Source: Peribacillus sp. Bi96 (GTDB taxonomy: Bacteria; Bacillota; Bacilli; Bacillales; DSM-1321). From it: a stretch of 64,000 nucleotides of DNA. The stretch covers positions 329,244-393,243 of the forward strand of contig NZ_CAKKLV010000003.1 of assembly GCF_918698115.1 (NCBI RefSeq). The letters are read 5' to 3'. Positions 34,931 to 43,199 of this stretch are shown piece by piece. The notes under the pieces were generated by a model, which worked only from the letters and a program-made list of their open reading frames with translations, was not told the DNA's origin and ran no database searches. Both the position numbers and the translations under genes were made by a program. Within the stretch, counting starts at the first letter, position 1. The number at the start of each line of letters is the position of its first letter.

Positions 34931-35803
34931 TTATTTTTGAACCACGAAGGTATCCATATATCGATAAATCGCATAAGCTACCCCATTCTCATCATTTTTA
35001 AGGGTTGTCGTTGTACAAACAGCTTTTATGACATCTTTCGCATTTCCCATCGCTACGCTGTATCCAACTTTCTGGAACATGGATAAATCATTGTTGCTGT
35101 CCCCGATTGCCATAGCCTGATCTAGGGAGCCATTCAGCAAGGAAGCCAATTTTTCAAGGGCCATTCCTTTTGAAGCTCTTTTACTAGTCATTTCAATGTT
35201 GTGATCAGCAGATGAAACAACCATCAACTCATCAAACTGTTTGAATTGGTTCCATGCTTCCTCTAATTTCTTTTTATCAAAAGAACATGCTAATATGTTA
35301 TAGAATTCTTCCTCCTGTTTTAAGATATCATGATAGTTTTCAACTAAAACATATCCAAACTGGTCAAATTGCCTTTCCGCTACTTCAACTAATTCTTTCA
35401 TATCTGTATTCAAATCGGCGCTTTTCAAACTTTTAATCTCATTATGGAAATGCTCTCTTCCCTTTTTAAGAGTATAAATGGCTTTATCAGTAAACACTTC
35501 GTAATAATAATTCCGTTCATCTAACCATTGGAGAATAGCTTCGACACGATCTTTAGTTATCGTAATAGAAGAAATGCACTTTCCACTTTTGGAATGAATA
35601 GTTGCGCCATTTGTCCCGATTACAAATGGGGAAATCCCGGCTTTTTCACAAATTGTTTGAACGTCAAAATAAGCCCGTCCTGTTGAAATAACTACTTCAA
35701 AGCCTCTATCTTGGGCATATTGAATCGCCTTTATATTTTCTTCACTAATTTCATTCTGGTCGTTTAATAATGTTCCGTCTAAATCTATCGCAATGAAACT
35801 CAT
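34931..35803 (-). CDS. HAD-superfamily phosphatase, Cof type (IIB)
   Basis: A 290-residue Cof-type HAD hydrolase. Motif I is AIDLDGTLL, motif II VVISTGRA, motif III the Lys in KRASKGMALEKL, and motif IV GDSNNDLSM. The cap (about 85-190) is of the IIB kind. These enzymes dephosphorylate sugar phosphates, PLP or similar cytoplasmic metabolites. It is the last gene on the strand after the DeoR regulator of an ABC uptake operon (131 bases between), so it may release phosphate from the imported compound. Confidence 0.82.
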   Translation of the reverse strand: MSFIAIDLDGTLLNDQNEISEENIKAIQYAQDRGFEVVISTGRAYFDVQTICEKAGISPFVIGTNGATIHSKSGKCISSITITKDRVEAILQWLDERNYYYEVFTDKAIYTLKKGREHFHNEIKSLKSADLNTDMKELVEVAERQFDQFGYVLVENYHDILKQEEEFYNILACSFDKKKLEEAWNQFKQFDELMVVSSADHNIEMTSKRASKGMALEKLASLLNGSLDQAMAIGDSNNDLSMFQKVGYSVAMGNAKDVIKAVCTTTTLKNDENGVAYAIYRYMDTFVVQK

Positions 35804-35934
35804 GCTATATAGCCCCTTTTCTCATTCTATCTATTAAATTCTCTTTCTAGCTTTTATACCTGCTATCAATAAAAATCCAATCAAAAAGAGAGAGAACTCC
35901 CTCATCCAGCTCGATATGTCCTTTTATGGATTGA

Positions 35935-36717
35935 CTATGCTTGAATCCAATTGATCTCCTCTAATTTCGAATGATTTCTCCATTCCTCTGGAAATGGTTG
36001 CTCGCAGACAATCACATCGACTTTTTCTAGAGGACAAACTTTACTAAATGTGTCGACACCAATTTTAGAGTAATCCGTTAGCAATATAACTTGCTTTGAT
36101 ACCTCGACCATCTTGCGTGAAACTAATGTTTCATGTAAATGATAATTACTAACCCCACTTTGAATAGAAACACCACCAGCTGAAATGAACGCTTTATCAA
36201 TATTAAATTGATTTAACATTTGTTCAGTGAGACCGCCGCTTATAGATTGATGCTTTGGATCAATTTGTCCTCCTAGTAATAGAATTTGTCCTGTAAACTT
36301 ATTTTCATTGAGCAATTCGGTTAACACAGACGACACAGGAAGAGAATTGGTTAAAATCGTAATGTCTATTTTATTTTCGATACACTGCGCAAATTCAAGC
36401 ATGGTTGTCCCTACATCAATGGCAATCACATCTCCGTTAGAAATGAGTTCTACTGCTTTTTTCCCAACCTTAATTTTCGCTTCTTGATTCACCGTTGTAC
36501 GCTGTGTAAATGGAGGCTCCTCAAATTCAAAGACTGTTTTAATCGCTCCACCGTAAACCCTCTTTAAAAGTCCTTTTTCTTCTAATATCATCAAATCGCG
36601 TCGAATCGTTTCCTCTGAAACATTAAATTGATTAACTAATTCCATTACTTTTACTTTTCCCATTTTGTTAAGTTCTTTTAAAATTTCATTCTTTCTTTCT
36701 TCTGGCAAAACAGACAT
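35935..36717 (-). CDS. DeoR-family regulator
   Basis: A 260-residue repressor. The amino-terminal winged helix (RKNEILKELNKMGKVKVMEL, FNVSEETIRRDLMILEEKGL) is followed by the sugar-phosphate-isomerase-like sensor domain with IAIDVGTTMLEFAQ, TILTNSLPV and the LLGGQID stretch. DeoR proteins respond to phosphorylated metabolites. It is 28 bases behind the ATPase gene and so part of the uptake operon that it probably controls; a 10-base tandem repeat before the operon is a candidate site. Confidence 0.87.
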   Translation of the reverse strand: MSVLPEERKNEILKELNKMGKVKVMELVNQFNVSEETIRRDLMILEEKGLLKRVYGGAIKTVFEFEEPPFTQRTTVNQEAKIKVGKKAVELISNGDVIAIDVGTTMLEFAQCIENKIDITILTNSLPVSSVLTELLNENKFTGQILLLGGQIDPKHQSISGGLTEQMLNQFNIDKAFISAGGVSIQSGVSNYHLHETLVSRKMVEVSKQVILLTDYSKIGVDTFSKVCPLEKVDVIVCEQPFPEEWRNHSKLEEINWIQA

Positions 36718-36744
36718 ATTTCTTCCCCCGTGATCATTAATAAT

Positions 36745-37758
36745 TTATAAAATAATGCATTCTTTCTTCGGTACAAGAATTTGAACACGTGCTCCTTGCT
36801 CAAACATTTCCCCTCGGTGGTGAAGATAATCTACAAGGAAAGCGGACTCCTCTGTTTCTACTTCATATCTTAAAACATTCCCTGTCATAGAAACATCTTT
36901 AATAAACCCTTTAATTCCCCAGTTCTCTTGTATATCCAAGCTATCCTCACCAACAGAAACTAATTGTAAAACTTCAGGACGAATGGCGACTTCATTCCCT
37001 TTTAATTCTGTGCTGCGAACAAGTTTATGGAAAACTTCCATATTACAAACATTATAATTTCCGATAAATTTTGCAACAAATGTATTGACTGGAGAAGTAT
37101 AAATTTCTGATGGAGAACCGGATTGTACAACTTTTCCTTTATTCATGACAAAAATTCGATCAGACATCGTCATTGCTTCTTCCTGATCATGAGTAACAAA
37201 AATTGTTGTAATATCTAATTCTTTCTGTATTCTCTTTAATTCTTTTTGCAAACTTTTTCTAATTTTAGCATCCAATGCGCTTAACGGCTCATCCAAAAGC
37301 AGTACTTTTGGCTCCATGACAAGCGCACGGGCAAGAGCAACCCTCTGCTGTTGTCCACCAGATAACTGATGAGGAAACGACTCTTCTTTTCCTATTAAAT
37401 CAACCATATCAATCATATTTTTTACTTTTGATTTAACATTTTTCACCTTCTTCATTTTAAGGCCGTACGCGATATTGTCAAAAACGGTCATATTCGGGAA
37501 AAGTGCATAAGACTGAAATACCATACCGACTTCACGCTGACGCGGTGATAAATTAGTAATATCATGTCCATCAATTAAGATTCTTCCTACATCAACACCT
37601 TCAAGCCCCGCAATGGAACGTAATAATGTACTTTTCCCGCATCCGCTTTGCCCAAGAAGTGTAGCAAATTCTCCTTTTTTTAATGTTAAAGAAATGTCAT
37701 TTAGAACGACTTGATTTTCATACCCCTTGGTCACTTGATTGATGGTTACATAACTCAT
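36745..37758 (-). CDS. ABC transporter ATPase (PotA/FbpC/phosphonate type)
   Basis: A 337-residue ATPase: Walker A GQSGCGKSTLL, Q-loop VFQSYALFPN, signature LSGGQQQRVALARAL, Walker B VLLLDEPLSALD, switch His in FVTHDQEE, and a carboxyl-terminal TOBE-like regulatory domain (from about 240). It energises the two permeases encoded just upstream; its start overlaps the permease stop. The type is that of polyamine, iron(III), thiamine and 2-aminoethylphosphonate importers. Confidence 0.9.
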   Translation of the reverse strand: MSYVTINQVTKGYENQVVLNDISLTLKKGEFATLLGQSGCGKSTLLRSIAGLEGVDVGRILIDGHDITNLSPRQREVGMVFQSYALFPNMTVFDNIAYGLKMKKVKNVKSKVKNMIDMVDLIGKEESFPHQLSGGQQQRVALARALVMEPKVLLLDEPLSALDAKIRKSLQKELKRIQKELDITTIFVTHDQEEAMTMSDRIFVMNKGKVVQSGSPSEIYTSPVNTFVAKFIGNYNVCNMEVFHKLVRSTELKGNEVAIRPEVLQLVSVGEDSLDIQENWGIKGFIKDVSMTGNVLRYEVETEESAFLVDYLHHRGEMFEQGARVQILVPKKECIIL

Positions 37759-38630
37759 TACTTTTCACCTTCTATAGCAGTATTTTTATTACAGTATTTT
37801 TTTTTAAAAAATGAAAGAATTCGCTTCTTATTTGACCCGACAGGATTTTTTTCGTTTCTAAACGTAAGTTTTAATACAATCCCCGTTAAAAGTAAAATCA
37901 TTGAATAATAGGTAATAACAATTGCACTTGTTAAGTGACCACTACTGTTTAGTTTGTCGGCAAGATAAATTTGAATGGTTTCAAATCGGCCCCCGACAAG
38001 CAAATTAGCAAAAGCAAACTCACTAAATAAAAGAGCGACTGATAATAAGGTAGACACTAAAATACCAGATATAATATTTGGAAACACCACTGTGCGAAAC
38101 GACTGGAATTTTGTAGCACCGAGTAATTCAGCTGCATCAACAAGCTGCACAGCATTAATCGTACGAAGACTGCTACGAATACCTTGATACATAAATGGCA
38201 GAATCGTTATGAAATAGGCACCGATTAAAATCCAAGGTGTTCCGGCAATTTGAATCGGTCCATCTGAATATACCTTGATTAATCCTACAGCTCCAACAAT
38301 GGGAGGAATTCCATAAGGAAGCATAGCTGCTGCTTGAAGTAATCCTTCCCATTTACTGAAATATACCGTGATGATAAAGATAGTCGGAAGCATAATAACA
38401 ACACTAAGACCTACAGACATGACAATTAAAAACAGCGTTCGTCGAAAAGCATCATAAAACCGTTCATCTTGAAATAATTCAATATACCAATCCATTGTAT
38501 AACTCTCAGGTAAAATGGTATGATCCCATTTACCGGCAATCGAGAATAAAAATGTTCCTACAAGCGGAATTAATAAATACATAACTAGTAACCCAACAAT
38601 CACTTTATGAAAAGTCAATGAAGATTTCAT
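37758..38630 (-). CDS. ABC importer permease
   Basis: A 290-residue permease with six membrane helices. The EAA-type loop for docking to the ATPase is AAELLGATKFQSFRTVVFPN at about residue 175. The gene overlaps the preceding permease by four bases and the ATPase by one. A basic tail rich in Lys (after 255) faces the cytoplasm. Confidence 0.87.
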   Translation of the reverse strand: MKSSLTFHKVIVGLLVMYLLIPLVGTFLFSIAGKWDHTILPESYTMDWYIELFQDERFYDAFRRTLFLIVMSVGLSVVIMLPTIFIITVYFSKWEGLLQAAAMLPYGIPPIVGAVGLIKVYSDGPIQIAGTPWILIGAYFITILPFMYQGIRSSLRTINAVQLVDAAELLGATKFQSFRTVVFPNIISGILVSTLLSVALLFSEFAFANLLVGGRFETIQIYLADKLNSSGHLTSAIVITYYSMILLLTGIVLKLTFRNEKNPVGSNKKRILSFFKKKYCNKNTAIEGEK

Positions 38631-39481
38631 CGTAAATCCCTCCTTATGCGGCGCATCATTCGTTCATTGAACCACATCGCCCCTATCATTGTCGCTGCTA
38701 GAAGAACTCCCATCGCACTACCTAGCTGCGGCTTTAATGCAACGTCACTAGCAACTAGAGAGGCAATTTGCAATGACAATAAGTTATAGTTGCTGCCTAC
38801 TAATGCATAGGCTGTAGCGTAAGCTCCCATCGAATTAGCAAACAAAATACTGAATGTACCTACAATACTAGGTAAAAGAACTGGAATCCCAATGTGAAGC
38901 CAAAATGATAATGTTGACCCTCCTAATAATGAAGAAGCTTCTTTCCATTGTTTCTTAATTCCTTGATAAGACGGGTAGATGAGCATAATAGCAAGCGGAA
39001 TTTGAAAATATATATAAACAAGAATGAGGCCTGTCCATGAATATAAATTAAAATCCGCAAACACATCCCCACCAATCTTTGAAAAAAGCAACGTAAACAA
39101 CCCATTGTTTCCAAGTAAAATAATAAATGAAAATGAAAGGGGAATCCCCTCAAAGTTCGACGTCATATTGGCAATCATCAGTAAGCGATTTTGTATTTTT
39201 TGTGAGAACTTTGTAATCGAATAGGCTGCAATGACTGCTATAATCACAGAAGTTACAGCAGAAAACAAAGAAATGACAAGGCTATTTTGAATGGCTTGTA
39301 AGTAAAATTCACTTTTAAATATGGTGATATATTGATCAATCGCAACTTGAATTCCATCGTCTGCATAAAAACTATTTTTAATCATTGCCACTAATGGGCC
39401 TATTTCAAATCCAATCACAAACATAATAAATGGCAGTAAAAGAGCTAATAAGTAAATTTTTTGTTTTTTTATTTTTCGCAA
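38627..39481 (-). CDS. ABC importer permease
   Basis: A permease of about 284 residues with six helices and the EAA loop WKEASSLLGGSTLSFWLHIGI. The TTG at 39481 is taken as start because GAGGAG lies about nine bases upstream; an ATG at 39565 would add 28 mostly polar residues but has a poor ribosome site. It follows the alkaline-phosphatase-fold gene and forms the membrane channel with the next permease. Confidence 0.83.
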   Translation of the reverse strand: MRKIKKQKIYLLALLLPFIMFVIGFEIGPLVAMIKNSFYADDGIQVAIDQYITIFKSEFYLQAIQNSLVISLFSAVTSVIIAVIAAYSITKFSQKIQNRLLMIANMTSNFEGIPLSFSFIILLGNNGLFTLLFSKIGGDVFADFNLYSWTGLILVYIYFQIPLAIMLIYPSYQGIKKQWKEASSLLGGSTLSFWLHIGIPVLLPSIVGTFSILFANSMGAYATAYALVGSNYNLLSLQIASLVASDVALKPQLGSAMGVLLAATMIGAMWFNERMMRRIRRDLR

Positions 39482-39597
39482 GACTTCTCGCTCCTCTTTG
39501 TTCTTTAACAATTTAGGAATTGGTTTAACAGTACGTTCGTTAAACCAATTCCCGTCAACTTTCATTCTTCATTTTAAAGTTGAATAGTGTATCTTTA

Positions 39598-40431
39598 TTA
39601 AAGGGTATTTTTTCCTTTCAGACCTGGAAATTGATATGAAATCATTTTATTGGACGGCTCAATATTTAAAAGTTCACAAACGAGCGGTGCAAAAGCTAAT
39701 TGCGGAACTACTTCACTGTAAACACCAGGCTCCACTTTTGGACTCATGATAAAGAGCGGTACATCACGCTCACCATCAGTTATGCCGCCATGGTTGCCAT
39801 ATTCACTCATGCCATGATCAGATGTAATTAAAATGTGGTAACCTTCTTTGATCCAAATTGGCAAAAGTTGTGCCAACAAGCTTCCCATTTTTAAGATTTG
39901 TTCACGATATTCTTTCGATTCCGAACCGAAAATTTCTCCTTTTACATCTACACCGAGCGGATGAATATATAAAAAGTGTGGGGCATACTTTCTGCGCAAA
40001 GCTTCTGCATCCATTAACACATGACTGTCTGGATAGTCATCATCCCAATAAAATTTTCCATATTGAATCGGCTTAGACTCATCCTCTTGCTCACGATCTT
40101 CAATAAAATGGAATGGCGCGCGATTATAAAGTTCGCTTACCCAGTAATAAGATACCGTTCCGTTTCTTAAGCCGTTTTCTTTCGTAAGATGAAAGAGACT
40201 TTTCTCAGTAGATAAGCGAACGGCTTGATTGGACGTAATTCCGTTCACTGATGCCGGTGTACCCGTTAGTAACACTTCATATAATGGACGGGAAAGACTT
40301 GGGAGTTCCGACTTTACTTTGTAAAGTGCTGCCTGATTTGTTTCAACTAGATGTTGAATAAATCCAAGAGCCTCACATGCTTTATCATATCTCATACCAT
40401 CAACAATAATTGCTATTACTTTATTTGACAT
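39598..40431 (-). CDS. Alkaline phosphatase-fold phosphodiesterase/phosphonate hydrolase-like
   Basis: A 277-residue cytoplasmic protein (no signal peptide) of the alkaline phosphatase superfamily. A metal-binding Asp is in IIVDGMRY, the probable nucleophile region is LPSLSRPLYEVLLTG, and later metal ligands lie in TSDHGMSEYGNHGG. Relatives are nucleotide pyrophosphatases and phosphonoacetate hydrolases, both longer. It overlaps the binding-protein stop by 11 bases, so it is firmly part of the ABC uptake operon and probably cleaves the imported organophosphate or phosphonate. Confidence 0.78.
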   Translation of the reverse strand: MSNKVIAIIVDGMRYDKACEALGFIQHLVETNQAALYKVKSELPSLSRPLYEVLLTGTPASVNGITSNQAVRLSTEKSLFHLTKENGLRNGTVSYYWVSELYNRAPFHFIEDREQEDESKPIQYGKFYWDDDYPDSHVLMDAEALRRKYAPHFLYIHPLGVDVKGEIFGSESKEYREQILKMGSLLAQLLPIWIKEGYHILITSDHGMSEYGNHGGITDGERDVPLFIMSPKVEPGVYSEVVPQLAFAPLVCELLNIEPSNKMISYQFPGLKGKNTL

Positions 40432-41533
40432 GGACTAACACCTCTTCTTGCCAAAGCTGTGGTAATTTCTTAGCCGTTTCTTCCCAAGCTTTGTAATCTT
40501 CAATTGGTTTTGCATTTGTGTACTGTTCTTCTGGAACCATTTTTTCAGCTACTTCTTTCGGTAGTTCTACATCGCGAATTGGACGGGCAAATCCTTTAGC
40601 TAAGTTAATTTGTCCTTCATCGCTTAAGATATATTCTCTAGTTGCCATCGCAGCATGCGGATGCTTTGCATTTTTGTTAATAATAGTTGCGTAGCCGCTT
40701 ACTACTGAACCTTCACGTGGAATGGCGACGTCAAATTGATCGCGGTTAATTTGGTCAGCGTAACCAAGAGCATTGAAATCCCAAACAAGGGCAACTTCCA
40801 CTTCCCCTTTTTCGATGTTTGCCGGCTTGGCATCAGTTAAGCTGAGGCGGCCTTGCTTGGCAAGCTTAGCAAAATAGTCAATTCCTGGTTGGAGATTTGT
40901 TTCATCACCACCGTAAGCCTTTGCGGCAGCAAGAACGGCCATTTGGTTCTGTGTACCACGCTGAACATCTCCAACTGTTACTTTATAATCTCCTTTTAAT
41001 ATGTCATCCCATGATTTTGGCGGGTTATCTACTAATTCTTTATTAGTTAAGAATGCAATCGTTCCTTGGTATCCAACAACCCAATCTCCATTGTCATCTT
41101 TTGCCCAGTCAGGTACCTCGTCCCAATAGGAAGTTTTATATGGCATCGTTAATTCTTTTTGTTCCGCGATGGGCCCAAAGGAAACACCTACATCGCCGAT
41201 ATCAGCTGTTGCATTCTTTCCTTCAGATTCCATTTTGGCAATCTCTTCGGCACTGGATAAATCTGTATCATTGTGTTCCAATGTATATTTTTTCATCACT
41301 TCATTCCACGTTTCTCCCCAGTTAGCCCATGAATCTGGCATACCCACACTATTAATTGTCCCCTCTTCTTTTGCCTTTGTTTCAATTTCTTTCAGGGTTA
41401 ACGAACTTGGATCCTTAACAACTGGAGCAGCCTCCTCTTTAGTAGATCCACAAGCAGCTAATCCTAGTACACTCACTCCTAACATCACAGCTTGAATAGA
41501 CTTGTAACAATTCTTCTTGAATGTGTAATTCAT
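40421..41533 (-). CDS. ABC importer substrate-binding lipoprotein
   Basis: A 370-residue lipoprotein with a basic amino end and lipobox LGLAACGS (Cys about 28). The mature part resembles family 6/8 binding proteins for iron(III), thiamine, polyamines and 2-aminoethylphosphonate (DVGVSFGPIAEQKELTMPYK; VALVWDFNALGY). It should capture substrate outside the membrane. The ATG at 41533 follows GGAGGC at eight bases. First gene of the operon, so the operon is named by its unknown ligand. Confidence 0.85.
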   Translation of the reverse strand: MNYTFKKNCYKSIQAVMLGVSVLGLAACGSTKEEAAPVVKDPSSLTLKEIETKAKEEGTINSVGMPDSWANWGETWNEVMKKYTLEHNDTDLSSAEEIAKMESEGKNATADIGDVGVSFGPIAEQKELTMPYKTSYWDEVPDWAKDDNGDWVVGYQGTIAFLTNKELVDNPPKSWDDILKGDYKVTVGDVQRGTQNQMAVLAAAKAYGGDETNLQPGIDYFAKLAKQGRLSLTDAKPANIEKGEVEVALVWDFNALGYADQINRDQFDVAIPREGSVVSGYATIINKNAKHPHAAMATREYILSDEGQINLAKGFARPIRDVELPKEVAEKMVPEEQYTNAKPIEDYKAWEETAKKLPQLWQEEVLVHVK

Positions 41534-41570
41534 AAAAAGTGCCTCCATTTAATGTGGAATTTTTAATGTT

Positions 41571-41590
41571 TATTACGGTTTATTACGGTT
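41571..41590. repeat. Tandem 10-base repeat before the ABC uptake operon
   Basis: TATTACGGTT occurs twice in direct succession, about 40-60 bases before the binding-protein start. DeoR repressors often bind short direct repeats, so this is a candidate operator. Confidence 0.5.
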
Positions 41591-41689
41591 TAATCATAAT
41601 CAATCAATATAATCCCCACATTAATCCAATGTTAAGATTTTGTAAATCAGGTCTTTATTTGTCCAATTCATAAGCTTTTATTTTCATAC

Positions 41690-42115
41690 AATTGAAAAGG
41701 ATAGCTAATGGTTTCGCGGGATTTGGTAGGTTTACATTTTGCATCGCATCGATGGCAAGCTCCTTAGCTTGTTTTTTATTCAATGAGGTATGAGACCTAA
41801 TCGATTAAACAAATTGATTGCCAATTGTAAAAACAGGCGTAAATGCATTCATCGGATTTTGCATAATAAAGGCGATGTCCTTGCCTAGAATTTCACGCAT
41901 TTATCATCTAAGCCATTCAATTCACGTCCATGTATGGTAAATGCGGCCTTCTATTGTCGATGTTTTCCGGTCAAGTAGCTGAAAATGGACATACTTGTAA
42001 CGGTTTTACCACTACCACTTTCCCCAACAAGACCCAGTCCCTTCCCTTGTTTAAGTTCAAAATTAATATCCTGAACAAGGGGGGACCTAAAGTTACCTGA
42101 ATGGTAGCTGGCATA
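41690..42115 (-). pseudogene. Peptide/nickel ABC ATPase (DppD/NikD-like) relic
   Basis: The minus strand keeps GLVGESGSGKTVTSMSI (Walker A) near 42030, then after frame changes GKDIAFIMQNPMNAFTPVF near 41870, and EL­AIDAMQNVNLPNPAK near 41730. These are consecutive parts of an oligopeptide/nickel-type ABC ATPase, in different frames with stops between, and the signature and Walker B parts are gone. No partner permease is near. Confidence 0.75.
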
Positions 42116-42133
42116 CGAAATGTAGCCTCGTCC

Positions 42134-42220
42134 CAGTTAACCCCAAAAGTTAGACACTTCATTTCAATAAGCAGCCTTGAGGGCATGAACCTGGTAATCT
42201 ACCGGGTCATGCCTTTTAAT
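42134..42220 (+). mobile_element. Possible IS3-type end with terminator hairpin
   Basis: AACCCCAAAAGTTAGACAC near 42138-42156 resembles the ends of IS3/IS150-group elements. Behind it GGCATGAACCTGGTA pairs with TACCGGGTCATGCC (42182-42213) and is followed by TTTT, which would stop plus-strand transcription. No transposase coding remains beside it, so it is a tentative relic. Confidence 0.35.
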
Positions 42221-42347
42221 TTCCTCAGATACCCAACCCCACCATTTTCCGAAAAATGGTATATTATAGTTTATGACATCAATGGAGGAAGACAGGGAGT
42301 GATGAAGTATCCGTAATAGATGGATCATTTCAACAATTGTTGGATTA

Positions 42348-43100
42348 TTGCTTATTTTTTTAAGTGTAATTGCCTTCAATTATTTCGAGAGCGATAAAAC
42401 TGAAAAAGGGGAAAATGTGGAAGACAAGGAGCCCAAAATTCCTGAGGTGCAGGAATATGGAGGTACCCATCTTGAAAGAGTCGGCGATAAGGTTCGCCAA
42501 AAAAATTGGGGAACATTCACATTACTTGAAACGAAGTCTATTAATGAGTCATTTGAATTGGCACCCATGGTCATTACAATCAAGGATATCCGCCGGATTC
42601 GATTATCTTCACTCACAGATGAAGTAAAGGAGGAGCTCAAGCCCTATACGGGATTGAGTTTTGATGAGGCCTATTCGATATATTATAAAGAGAATTTATC
42701 CATGGAGGAAATCGATCAAAAGGCTGCGTTTTCTCAAACGGATATTGATGAAGCGGTTACTTATCTAGAGATAACTTATTCTATTGAAAATAAAGATTCG
42801 AAGGAACTTCAGTTCTTCAGCATGGAAAATGTTACTTTCAATAATGACCTTACATATGATGTGCCATCTAAAAATTTCATCCTTTCCGGAGATACGTTTA
42901 TGGGGACAAAAAAAGTAAGTCGATCAGATTACCAACCAGGAGAAACACGAGAAGGCACAATTGGATTATTAGTTGATTCAGAAGAAAACATCGAGGAGCT
43001 CGATTCCTTTGCATTCACTACCGATGATATAGCGGATGGTGAGACACATGAATTATTGGTGGATGGCACTTCATTTGAAATTCCCCTAAAAGAAAAGTAG
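42348..43100 (+). CDS. Membrane-anchored exported protein, 5' end frameshifted
   Basis: About 250 residues: one amino-terminal membrane anchor, an acidic linker, then an extracellular domain of beta-rich type (VITIKDIRRIRLSSL; DAVTYLEITYSIENK-like strands; SGDTFMGTKKVSRSDY; TREGTIGLLV). It resembles DUF4352-like surface proteins, function unknown. The open frame begins at a TTG without a ribosome site inside the anchor. An ATG at 42302 with AGGGAG upstream is one base out of frame; removing one A would give MSIRNRWIIS joined to the anchor. The gene is therefore probably damaged by a one-base insertion, unless the TTG is used. Confidence 0.6.
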   Translation: MLIFLSVIAFNYFESDKTEKGENVEDKEPKIPEVQEYGGTHLERVGDKVRQKNWGTFTLLETKSINESFELAPMVITIKDIRRIRLSSLTDEVKEELKPYTGLSFDEAYSIYYKENLSMEEIDQKAAFSQTDIDEAVTYLEITYSIENKDSKELQFFSMENVTFNNDLTYDVPSKNFILSGDTFMGTKKVSRSDYQPGETREGTIGLLVDSEENIEELDSFAFTTDDIADGETHELLVDGTSFEIPLKEK

Positions 43101-43119
43101 TTTTAACGAGTATGATAGA

Positions 43120-43170
43120 AAACCCTAAATAAGGGGAACCTCGAAAAAAGGTTTCACTTATTTAGGGTTT
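43120..43170. terminator. Bidirectional terminator between convergent genes
   Basis: AAACCCTAAATAA and TTATTTAGGGTTT pair, with an inner GGAACC/GGTTTC stem. It stands between the plus-strand exported-protein gene and the minus-strand acyl-CoA cluster; TTTT follows on the minus strand. Confidence 0.75.
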
Positions 43171-43199
43171 CATATGAGCTCCCTTAGTATAACTGATAC

